Source: Bin80 sp965261255
Lineage (GTDB): Bacteria; Bacteroidota; Rhodothermia; Rhodothermales; Bin80
Direction of reading: 5' to 3'
DNA length: 64,000 bases
Assembly: GCA_965261255.1 (NCBI GenBank)
Contig: CBDHCQ010000004.1
Location: forward strand, 2,666,001-2,730,000
This document shows, one piece after another, positions 1-8,020 of the stretch. The translations under genes were made by a program, and so were the position numbers. Position 1 is the stretch's first letter; the number at the start of each line of letters is the position of its first letter. The notes beneath the pieces are model-generated. The model worked only from the letters and a program-made list of their open reading frames with translations. It did no database searches and was not told where the DNA came from.

Positions 1-1004
1 TTCCTCTATCAGGGGATTTCCCATTGTATCCATTATCATCAAGCCCATGTGTTCCTCTGGTTTGGTACCTAATTTGTACTGATTTACGTACAGCACAAGT
101 AAAACATTTTCGGTCAGCATGAAGATTTTAGCAGAAATTGATGCCGCCCCCTCCTTTTTCTCAGTTCCGCCATCATCATTGGATCGTCATCGTGGATCCC
201 AACATCATCGATCTCTCGGTAGTATGATGGTCTTTGGCCGAGCAGTCTCACGAGCTGCCCGCTTAAATCATACTTGTAAACGTGAGGAATAAATGGATAC
301 AGTACATAAACAAAGTCCTGGTTGTCCGTCAGGAGTCCACCGGCTATTATACGGCTTGTTATTCCGATCTTCTTTTTGCTCCCACCAAACCAGGTTAATT
401 CCTGTCCGGATGGATTCATTGTCGCAATGATACTTTCTGGCGGATATATATATAATCCCAAAAGGTTGCCCGTCGAGGTAAAGTCAAGCAGTCTGGGTGG
501 CCAGAAAGTCTCGTCCATTCGTTCGATACACACACCACTCCCACTGAAATAAAAGCCCGGCTGGCCGTCAAGGACGACCAAGATGTTCCCGTTTGGCGTA
601 AACCTCGCCATCATAGGTGCCCAGTTAATTCCCGGATGGCATGGTTCTACAGACAACTGTTTGAGCATCTCGCCACTCTCTGCAAATAAAACAACCTCAC
701 GAGAATGTATATCCGTAACAAGGAGGTTGCCATTAGGGCCTATGTCCATGCTGTATATGCCTCCGAGCAATACTTCGTCTGATAACGGTATTGTGTTTTC
801 AAACTGGAAATAACGCTCAAAGGCCGGTAGACCCGTTAAATTGCTCGGGGGGAGCCTTGGCAATGCAGCAAGACTGTCCGTCATCCTTCTTTCTTCGATC
901 AAAGAATCGGACTGTCTGCTACAACCGGTGAGCGTTAGCACAACAAGGCTGATTGCCGCAACAGGAACTCGAATTGTTTCACAACAGAGCAAAAGCCGTC
1001 GCAT
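1..1004 (-). pseudogene. 6-bladed beta-propeller lipoprotein, frameshifted and cut by the window edge
   Basis: The intact reading frame runs from an ATG at 1004 to a stop at 114-116. It starts with a signal sequence ending in a lipobox (LTLTGC), so the product should be an outer-membrane or periplasmic lipoprotein. The body has the repeats of the Bacteroidota 6-bladed beta-propeller (NHL-like) family, as at 8081, 9930 and 54539. The family pattern does not end at that stop. The -1 frame, open from the same place to base 1, reads LTENVLLVLYVNQYKLGTKP and then MDTMGNPLIEE, which is typical of the last blade. The frames would join through runs of five T (155-159) and five C (147-151), so a one-base loss is likely, either real decay or a sequencing error. 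An upstream ATG at 1091 is possible but gives an unlikely 29-residue extension before the signal. Ligand unknown. Confidence 0.7.
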
Positions 1005-1238
1005 CAATTTATGATATCGGTGGTACCCGTACGAAAAACAGAGGCTATGGAGTATATGAAGCGGTTCCCGAGCGATCAATCCATTAAGCACAAACCTTTA
1101 TCCGCCAGACAACTGCGTTGATTGAAGTGAACTTTATGTGCTTTCGGGCTCTCGAGCAGGCTTATCAGCCATTCTCCGAACAGAGCGCAACTTGGGGCAT
1201 CACATAATGGCAATGCATGTGGGATTCTTCAGCCGAAC

Positions 1239-1832
1239 TCATTCCGCGGGAGCGGCAATAAGCTCAAACGTCACTGTTAGCTCATCCCCCGTCCGATACG
1301 CGCCAAACATCAGGGAGGGAGGCTTGAGCTCGTAATCACTCATCAATAGCGCATGACTCCCGCTGAAATGAACGCGACCATCCTCCTGCGTAGTCCCCTC
1401 AATCGAAATCACGATTTCTTTGGTTACCTCCGCAATGGTAAGATTACCGGTCGAATTGAGCGTGAACGTGTCGTCTCCCGTCATCGTGAAATCAGATACG
1501 GACACGAGTTCATAGACGATCTCAGCATGCTGATCGGCCTTCAATGCTCCATGCATGCCACGGTCCATAATGGGACTTTTTCTGCTTTTCATCATCTTGG
1601 AAGGTATCACCAAACGTACGGAGTCAACCCGCCCTTCCTCATTCATACTCAACGTGCCATCAATCTGTGTGGCATATACGCGCCATTCCGGTGTCTGATT
1701 TGATGTGCCATCCACATGCATCTCACTTTCTGGAGCAACCATGTATTCCGTAGTCTGCGCATACACTGGTGCGACAAGTACTAGAATCAGAACAACTACG
1801 CGCAGGATTAGCTTGAATTTCAATGAAGGCAT
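1239..1832 (-). CDS. YceI-like secreted protein
   Basis: About 197 residues from an ATG at 1832. This start puts a basic n-region and hydrophobic core (LILRVVVLILVLVAPVYAQ) at the N-terminus as a signal peptide; the longer version from 1940 has an implausible leader. The mature part matches the YceI lipid-binding lipocalin-like fold in outline: an early segment comparing mature peptide to a threshold, then SVRLVIPSKMMKSRKSPIMD, then GNLTIAEVTKEIVISIEG, and a closing beta segment with DYELKPPSLMFGAYRTGDEL. YceI proteins are periplasmic and bind polyisoprenoid or amphiphilic ligands; the substrate here is unknown. It diverges from the oxidoreductase gene at 2177 across a 344-base intergenic region and has no close partner in its own direction. 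Confidence 0.75.
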   Translation of the reverse strand: MPSLKFKLILRVVVLILVLVAPVYAQTTEYMVAPESEMHVDGTSNQTPEWRVYATQIDGTLSMNEEGRVDSVRLVIPSKMMKSRKSPIMDRGMHGALKADQHAEIVYELVSVSDFTMTGDDTFTLNSTGNLTIAEVTKEIVISIEGTTQEDGRVHFSGSHALLMSDYELKPPSLMFGAYRTGDELTVTFELIAAPAE

Positions 1833-2129
1833 AACAACAAAACGGCTTGGTGGAGTAGATTTTAGGTCAAAATAGTTCAAAAGTTTCAACAGACCGGGCA
1901 ATACTAAACGAAAAACATATTGAATCGTCTGGGCGAACACCTGATATCAATCAAGTACCAAAGCAGTCGACGCTTCGAAACTCAAATTGCTGCTCAAAAA
2001 AACTCCGGAGACTGCCCTGAACCTTGTGCCATGTGTGCAGTGTACCTGGCGATCGGACTTGTTGCCGTATATCGTTGTTTTCCTTATATTGGGGGTCGCT
2101 TGTTCCAATAAAAGGGGTTCAGGCGCCTT

Positions 2130-2143
2130 CGGAAACGCTTCCG
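2130..2143. promoter_or_regulatory. CG-centred palindrome resembling a LacI-family operator
   Basis: The 14-base site CGGAAACGCTTCCG is symmetrical at 12 of 14 positions around a central CG, the usual form of LacI/GalR-type operators. It lies 33 bases upstream of the ATG of the Gfo/Idh oxidoreductase gene at 2177, inside the 344-base divergent region shared with the YceI-like gene (1833-2176). I saw no other feature in that region. No LacI-type regulator gene is in the window, so the assignment rests on shape and place only. Confidence 0.35.
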
Positions 2144-2176
2144 TACTTGTTGCTCACAACTCAATCATTCAGACTA

Positions 2177-3571
2177 ATGCTAGATAAGCAAAACTCCCGT
2201 CGCGACTTTCTCAAAAAATCTGCTGCCGGCACAGCGGCCGTCATGGCCGGCATACATGGTGCCAAGGCTGGACTCGCCAAAGCACCAGCAACTGGAGCAG
2301 TTCTGGGAGCCAACGACACCGTCGTATGCGGGTTTATAGGTGTAGGTGGACAGGGATTTAATGCACATCTCCTAAACGTTACCAATCCTACCGAAAACGG
2401 CAGGCCCCGACATAACGTACAGCTTAACGCTGCTGGCGCAGCGGCCTGCGACCTGTTTTCCAAACGGCGTGATCAGGCTCACGCAGCACTGGAAGCTGCC
2501 CGCCAGGCGGCCGGCCGTGAAGCGGCAGTGGAAGTCCATGAAGACTATAGGGCTATCCTGGATAACCCGGACATCGATGCCATATTCATTGGTACAGTTG
2601 ATCACTGGCACACACAGATCGCTGTGGATGCACTAGACGCCGGAAAGCATGTCTACTGCGAGAAGCCAATGACCCGCTATTTCCACGAAGGATTCCAGAT
2701 TTACGACAAGGTCAAAGAAACTGGAAAGAAGTTCCAGGTCGGATCACAATTCTGTACACAGGGCAAATGGCATGCAGCCGCCGAGTTAATTCGCGCAGGC
2801 CGTATCGGCCCGCTGGTGCTCGCGCAAGATTCCTATTGCCGTAATACACCCATCGGCGAATGGAATTACTATCGACTGGAGCCGGAGCTGGAGCCCGGAA
2901 AAACGATCAACTGGGAAAAATGGCTCGGACCAGTGTCTGCCCGCGACTTCAGCGCGCAACACTATCATCGCTGGCGTAAGTACTACCCGTACTGTGCGGG
3001 TATTCTAGGTGACCTATTGGCACACCGGATTCACCCGCTTCTGATCGCAACAGGTGCTCCCGAATTTCCAAAGCGTGTATGCTCTGTTGGCAACAAGAAA
3101 ATCGGTGATTCAATTCTAGGGGCGGAAGATCGCGATGTTACGGACAACTGCCAACTCCTGACCGAATTCCCGAGCGGCTTGTGTATGGTCATTACCGGCA
3201 GCAGTGTAAATGAGCAGGGACTCGGGCAAGTTATCCGGGGCAATGAAGGCACGCTGTACTTCAGTGGTGAGAGTTTAGAGCTTCGCCCAGAACGTCCTTT
3301 TGCTGATTTAGTGGACGGAGAGCAGATGAACAACCTCCTGCCAGGTGCAGACGTTCCTGCTCATATTCATGATTTCTTCACGGCGATTCGTGACGATGGC
3401 ACTACGAACGGAAACATTGATGTTGCCATCCGTGCACAGACGATTATCTCTATGGCGGAAATGAGTGAGCGTATGGGCGAGATGCTCTACTTCAATGAAG
3501 AAGATCGCTCCCTGCATACCGGCAGCGGCAAGAAGGTAGAGCCAATCACTTACGCCACGGAAACTCATTGA
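2177..3571 (+). CDS. Gfo/Idh/MocA-family oxidoreductase, Tat-exported
   Basis: 464 residues from an ATG at 2177, chosen because it opens directly onto a twin-arginine signal (SRRDFLKKSAAGTAA); the open frame extends upstream only into low-quality sequence. The Rossmann nucleotide site is seen as GFIGVGGQG near residue 50, then DAIFIGTVDHWHTQIAVDAL and the family hallmark EKP (HVYCEKPMTRY). The C-terminal part has the Gfo/Idh/MocA substrate-binding beta-sheet layout. These enzymes oxidise or isomerise sugars, cyclitols or their derivatives with tightly bound NAD(P). The Tat signal indicates a folded, cofactor-loaded periplasmic enzyme. It heads a same-strand series with ApbE, a second Gfo/Idh protein and an Fe-S membrane protein, although a terminator-like hairpin follows it. 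The substrate cannot be told from sequence. Confidence 0.88.
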   Translation: MLDKQNSRRDFLKKSAAGTAAVMAGIHGAKAGLAKAPATGAVLGANDTVVCGFIGVGGQGFNAHLLNVTNPTENGRPRHNVQLNAAGAAACDLFSKRRDQAHAALEAARQAAGREAAVEVHEDYRAILDNPDIDAIFIGTVDHWHTQIAVDALDAGKHVYCEKPMTRYFHEGFQIYDKVKETGKKFQVGSQFCTQGKWHAAAELIRAGRIGPLVLAQDSYCRNTPIGEWNYYRLEPELEPGKTINWEKWLGPVSARDFSAQHYHRWRKYYPYCAGILGDLLAHRIHPLLIATGAPEFPKRVCSVGNKKIGDSILGAEDRDVTDNCQLLTEFPSGLCMVITGSSVNEQGLGQVIRGNEGTLYFSGESLELRPERPFADLVDGEQMNNLLPGADVPAHIHDFFTAIRDDGTTNGNIDVAIRAQTIISMAEMSERMGEMLYFNEEDRSLHTGSGKKVEPITYATETH

Positions 3572-3592
3572 GGTAAATAAGCTGAAGGACAT

Positions 3593-3623
3593 GGGAGGGC
3601 GATAGGCCGTCTATCCTCCTCCC
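3593..3623 (+). terminator. Terminator-like hairpin after the first Gfo/Idh gene
   Basis: GGGAGG (3593-3598) and GATAG (3601-3605) pair with CTATC (3611-3615) and CCTCCC (3618-3623), giving 11 base pairs around a 2x2 internal loop and a five-base apical loop. A pyrimidine-rich stretch TCCGCTTCTTT follows. It could end or weaken transcription before apbE at 3653. Confidence 0.55.
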
Positions 3624-3652
3624 TCCGCTTCTTTACAGTCCGGCAGGTTGCC

Positions 3653-4600
3653 ATGCAAACCGTTCGAATGGCACTAAATGCCATGGCTACACGGTTTGAG
3701 CTCCTGCTCCATGGGGACGATCCGATCCTGTTGCGCGGAGCAGGGGAAGAGGCTCTAGCAGAAATAAAGCGACTGGAACAGCAACTGAGCTTTTATGACC
3801 CAGCCAGTGAAATCAGCCAAGTAAACGCCAACGCATCAAAGGAACCTGTTCGGGTAACTCCCGGGCTGTTTTCGTTACTCAGAATGGCCGCGGATATCCA
3901 TGACCAGACGAATGGTGCGTTTGATGTTACAGTGGGCCCGCTCATGCGTTGCTGGGGATTTGTTCGTGGTCAGGGCACCTGGCCCGATGAGTATGCGAGA
4001 AAAGAAGCCTTGACCAAAACGGGCATGGACAAGGTCGTGCTAGACGACGCAGAACGAACCGTCGCTTTTAGCCAACCAGGCATGGCACTGGATCTTGGTG
4101 CGATCGGAAAAGGATATGCCATAGAAGAGGCCGGAATGTTTTTGCGGGATTGTGGCGTAACCTCCGCACTGTTGCACGGAGGAACAAGTACTATGACAGC
4201 CATCGGAACACCTCCGCAGAATAAGGATGGTTGGCCGATAGGCATATCTGATCCGCTGGACGACTCGCGAATGCTGACCTCTATATCTATCCGAGATGAG
4301 GCCTTATCGGTCTCGGCCCCCAAGGGTAAAGCATTCCAAAAGGACGGTAAGATCTGGGGACATGTGATTGACCCCCGGAAAGGTTACCCCGTGCAAGGTG
4401 CAGCTTTATCCGCGGTCGCGCATCCCTCTGCAATGATCTGTGATGGGATTTCAACCGCGTTACTCGCCATGAGACGGGCAGAAGGCAAACAGCTTCAACA
4501 AAAATTTCATGGTATGCGTACATTGTGTGCATACCACGATACAGGTGTGACGGATCTTGTTTCCTTGGAATTTGACTCAACAAACCCAACCAATCAGTAA
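3653..4600 (+). CDS. apbE: FAD:protein FMN transferase (ApbE family)
   Basis: 315 residues. ApbE attaches FMN covalently to a Thr/Ser of target flavoproteins using FAD and Mg2+. Recognisable blocks are the N-terminal NAMATRFELLLHG, FDVTVGPLMRCWGF near residue 90, DLGAIGKGYAIEEA near 147, LLHGGTSTM near 172 and HVIDPRKGYPV near 237, which carries the family DPxTGxP-type metal site. There is no signal peptide or lipobox, so it is predicted to be cytoplasmic, unlike the lipoprotein ApbE of many Gram-negatives. Its stop codon overlaps the next start by one base (TAATG), so it is translationally coupled to the second Gfo/Idh gene. I found no obvious SGAT-type FMN acceptor motif in the neighbouring proteins, so its target is not evident here. 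Confidence 0.9.
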   Translation: MQTVRMALNAMATRFELLLHGDDPILLRGAGEEALAEIKRLEQQLSFYDPASEISQVNANASKEPVRVTPGLFSLLRMAADIHDQTNGAFDVTVGPLMRCWGFVRGQGTWPDEYARKEALTKTGMDKVVLDDAERTVAFSQPGMALDLGAIGKGYAIEEAGMFLRDCGVTSALLHGGTSTMTAIGTPPQNKDGWPIGISDPLDDSRMLTSISIRDEALSVSAPKGKAFQKDGKIWGHVIDPRKGYPVQGAALSAVAHPSAMICDGISTALLAMRRAEGKQLQQKFHGMRTLCAYHDTGVTDLVSLEFDSTNPTNQ

Positions 4601-5856
4601 TGACCAAGCACACAGTCAGCAGACGGGCTTTCCTGATGGGCAGTGCAGCACTCAGCGGAGCAGGCCTAGTTCGCGCAGCCAACATCAAAACAAGATCATG
4701 GCCAGGCAATCGTAACGACGTTCGCTGCGGAATTATCGGGTATGGTCCTCAGGGACGGGAAATTACGTCCACACTTGCTCGTGTACCTGGCGCCCAGGTT
4801 GCAGCTATTTGTGACACGTATGCCCCGATGCTGCGACGTGCACAACGGGATGCACCTGAGGCAACTCGACACGAAGATTACCGTGAGGTCTTGGACAACC
4901 CGGATATTCAGGCCGTAATTGTTGCAACACCTACACACCTGCATCGCGATATCGTACTTGACGCACTGCAAGCGGGCAAGAATGTGTACTGTGAAGCTCC
5001 TATAGCATCTTCCATTGACGATGCCAAAGCGATTTCACGCGCTGCGCGCGATGCAACCGGGCAAATTTTTCAGGTTGGGCAGACTTACCGCTCTAACCCT
5101 CAGCACCGTTCGGTATTTCAGTTTATGCGCAGTGGTGCTATTGGTAAGCCTGCAATGGCGCGAGGACAGTGGCACGCCAAGGAAAGTTGGCGACGGGCGT
5201 CTCCTAATGCCGACCGAGTGCGCGAACTCAACTGGCGTCTGGATCCAGCTGTGACTACTGGATTGATTGGTGAAGCCGCATTACTCCAGATGGACGTAGC
5301 ATACTGGGTGCTTGGAGAACTGCCTACTTCCGTTCACGGTTTTGGCCAGATTATGGCCTGGGATGACGGTCGGGAGGTCCCAGATACGATTCAGGCCATT
5401 TTTGAATTCCCCAGTGGCTTGCATATGATATTTGATGCAACCCTAGCAAGCTCTTTTGATGACGCCTATGAGGCCTACTATGGCTCCGATAGCACTATTG
5501 TATTCCGCGACCGGGGCAAGGCTTGGATGTTCAAGGAGGTCGATGCTCTAATGCTTGGTTGGGAAGTGTACGCGCGAACGGACCGGTTCTATAAGGAAAC
5601 AGGGATCGCGCTCCTGGCGAATGCAACTCAATTAGACGCCCAGAACGTAGATCCCACCGAGGACGATCCAAACGTGGAAACGCCACTCTGGTATGCGCTG
5701 CAGGAATTCATGGACAACCACGCCTTTGGTCCATATCCACCCGCGGCCAACTGGGAACGTGGACTGGAAGCTGCCGCGGTTGCAATTACTGCCAACCAAG
5801 CCATTATGGAGCGGGCTCATAGAGATATTGATCCAGCATCCTATACATTGGATTAG
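4600..5856 (+). CDS. Second Gfo/Idh/MocA-family oxidoreductase, Tat-exported
   Basis: 418 residues. A twin-arginine leader (SRRAFLMGSAALSGAG) is followed by the Rossmann motif CGIIGYGPQG near residue 43, then VPGAQVAAICDTY, and AVIVATPTHLHRDIVLDAL with the Gfo/Idh signature site (here CEAP in place of the common CEKP). The EKP lysine takes part in catalysis and cofactor binding in this family, so its replacement by Ala (NVYCEAPIASS) is notable. It overlaps apbE by one base and lies nine bases before the Fe-S oxidoreductase gene, so the three probably form one operon. It resembles the protein at 2177 only at family level. A periplasmic sugar or cyclitol oxidoreductase or redox-cycling partner is the best guess. 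Confidence 0.85.
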   Translation: MTKHTVSRRAFLMGSAALSGAGLVRAANIKTRSWPGNRNDVRCGIIGYGPQGREITSTLARVPGAQVAAICDTYAPMLRRAQRDAPEATRHEDYREVLDNPDIQAVIVATPTHLHRDIVLDALQAGKNVYCEAPIASSIDDAKAISRAARDATGQIFQVGQTYRSNPQHRSVFQFMRSGAIGKPAMARGQWHAKESWRRASPNADRVRELNWRLDPAVTTGLIGEAALLQMDVAYWVLGELPTSVHGFGQIMAWDDGREVPDTIQAIFEFPSGLHMIFDATLASSFDDAYEAYYGSDSTIVFRDRGKAWMFKEVDALMLGWEVYARTDRFYKETGIALLANATQLDAQNVDPTEDDPNVETPLWYALQEFMDNHAFGPYPPAANWERGLEAAAVAITANQAIMERAHRDIDPASYTLD

Positions 5857-5865
5857 CCCGGGTCC

Positions 5866-7893
5866 ATGTTGACCCTGACGGAAAAAGCACTCTTTGCCCT
5901 TGCGGTGATCTTCACTGCATACGGCACCGGTTTGGGCTTTTCCGCCATGTTCCGAACCATACGTCAGGGCCAGGCGCCCCCTCTTTCAACAGACTGGCGA
6001 CGTACGATTCGTGCGCTCTGCACATGGATTGTAATGCGTCCCATCTGGGGTACACGCCGCATTACCGGTGCCATACATGCAGCACTCGCCTGGGGATTCG
6101 TACTGTACCTATTGGTCAATGTCGTTGATGTGATCCGTGGCTATGTTGCCGAACCTGTTCTATTTCCAGACTGGATAAACCAGAACTACCGACTTGCGGT
6201 TGATCTTGCCAGCGGTGCAGTATTGCTGGCCATGGTTTTGCTCCTGCTGCGACGCTTTATGTTTTCTGGACGTCAGGTTCTCTCACAACGGGCAAATGTT
6301 CTCCGTATCAAGAAATCTCGACTCCCTTTCCTCAGCCAAACGGTATCGCGTGATTCTCTGATTGTCGGCATATTTATTTTGTGCCATGTGGGGTTCCGGT
6401 TGCTCGGAGAATCCGTCGCTATTCAACTGCACGCCCCAGATCCCTGGCAACCCATTGCCTCTGCAATTACTCCAATCTGGGCAGGACTGGGTACAGACAC
6501 ACTAACGATCTGGCATCACATATGCTGGTGGGGAGCGTTGGGATTGATTTTGGCCTTCGCTCCTTATTTCCCGTACACGAAGCATGTGCATTTTATTATG
6601 TCGGGCTTCAACTTTGCCACACAGATAGAACGGAAATCACCCGGCGCACTAGACCCGATTGATTTTGAGAATGAGAATAATGAAGTCTTTGGGGCATTAA
6701 AACTTGAACAACTTCCGCAATCGGGGATTGCTGACGCATTCGCCTGCATTATGTGTAACCGCTGCCAAGACGTCTGCCCGGCATACGAAACGGGTAAGGA
6801 ACTGTCACCCGCAGCCCTCGAAATCAACAAACGCTACTTCATCAACGAAAACCTGCATGATCTGGCTTCGGGACAACCGCCCGATGCCATGCTTACCGAA
6901 TATGCCATCACTGAGTCTGCTGTGTGGGCATGTACGGCCTGCGGGGCCTGTACGGCGATATGCCCCGTAGCGAACGCTCCGATGCTTGATATACTGGATA
7001 TTCGACGTGGATTGGTCCTGATGGAAGATCAGTACCCGGAGGCACTGGAAGCAGTTTACCAGGGTATGGAGCGTAACGGCAATCCATGGAACATGGGGGC
7101 TGGGGACCGACTGAAGTGGGCTGATGGTCTGACCGTTCCAACTGTCGAACAGCAGCCTGACGCCGAGATTTTGTGGTGGTTAGGATGCGCCCCTTCATAT
7201 GACCAACGAGCCCAGGAAACAGCCCGTGCGCTGGTGCGCATACTTGAAGCCGCCGGCGTTCGCTTCTCCGTTCTGGGAAATAAGGAACGCTGCACTGGAG
7301 ACTCAGCACGAAGGAGTGGCAATGAATATCTGTTCTCAGAACTCGCCTCAACCAATATCGCAACACTGAATTCAGTGAATCCACCCCGTATAATGACCAC
7401 GTGTCCTCATTGCCTGCACACTCTGGGCAACGAGTATCCTGCCCTCGGCGGACATTACACCGTGATCCACCACACAGAGCTTCTGTCAGAACTCGCTGAA
7501 AACGGACGCCTGCCGACCGATGCCCTTGAAGAAAATGTCACCTTGCACGACCCTTGTTATTTGGGACGGCAGAACGATATCACTGAGGCTCCTCGATCAG
7601 CTCTCAAAGAGTCTGGGGCAGTCATAACAGAAATGCCACGCAACAGAACAAATTCATTTTGCTGCGGTGCCGGAGGTGCACAAATGTGGATGGATGAACC
7701 CGCGCCAAGAATCAATGATACGCGCTATGCTGAGGCAACGGCTACGGGCGCCGACACCGTAGCTACTGCGTGTCCATTCTGTCTGACCATGCTGCGCGAT
7801 GCTGCAGCAAAAACAGAAGGCGGCCCGGATGTGAAGGATATTGCAGAAATTGTCGCCGAGCGGCTCACCACGACAGTTAACGTTCGTTCATGA
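5866..7893 (+). CDS. Membrane-bound Fe-S oxidoreductase (HdrD/GlpC-like, CCG domains)
   Basis: 675 residues. The first 250 or so contain several hydrophobic spans (about 7-25, 65-90, 108-128, 165-185, 205-230) like the NarI-type membrane domain of heterodisulfide-reductase-related proteins. Two [4Fe-4S] ferredoxin motifs follow: CIMCNRCQDVCP near 295 and CTACGACTAICP near 357. The C-terminal half has two cysteine-rich CCG-type domains: TTCPHCLHTLG near 512 with HDPCYLGR near 561, and SFCCGAGGAQMW near 598 with TACPFCLTML near 634. Such proteins pass electrons between soluble dehydrogenases or electron-transfer flavoprotein and the quinone pool. Following two Tat-exported oxidoreductases and ApbE, it may be their route to the respiratory chain, which is inference. 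Confidence 0.85.
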   Translation: MLTLTEKALFALAVIFTAYGTGLGFSAMFRTIRQGQAPPLSTDWRRTIRALCTWIVMRPIWGTRRITGAIHAALAWGFVLYLLVNVVDVIRGYVAEPVLFPDWINQNYRLAVDLASGAVLLAMVLLLLRRFMFSGRQVLSQRANVLRIKKSRLPFLSQTVSRDSLIVGIFILCHVGFRLLGESVAIQLHAPDPWQPIASAITPIWAGLGTDTLTIWHHICWWGALGLILAFAPYFPYTKHVHFIMSGFNFATQIERKSPGALDPIDFENENNEVFGALKLEQLPQSGIADAFACIMCNRCQDVCPAYETGKELSPAALEINKRYFINENLHDLASGQPPDAMLTEYAITESAVWACTACGACTAICPVANAPMLDILDIRRGLVLMEDQYPEALEAVYQGMERNGNPWNMGAGDRLKWADGLTVPTVEQQPDAEILWWLGCAPSYDQRAQETARALVRILEAAGVRFSVLGNKERCTGDSARRSGNEYLFSELASTNIATLNSVNPPRIMTTCPHCLHTLGNEYPALGGHYTVIHHTELLSELAENGRLPTDALEENVTLHDPCYLGRQNDITEAPRSALKESGAVITEMPRNRTNSFCCGAGGAQMWMDEPAPRINDTRYAEATATGADTVATACPFCLTMLRDAAAKTEGGPDVKDIAEIVAERLTTTVNVRS

Positions 7894-8020
7894 TACAGAC
7901 CAAGTTCTGAAAAACAAAGCGCCTCTCCAGCTCTTCCCAATTACGGAAAGTCTTACTATGCCAGTGAATGAATAAGGCTACGAGCGCATAATAGCGCCCC
8001 TTTTATTCCATTGGACCCAG

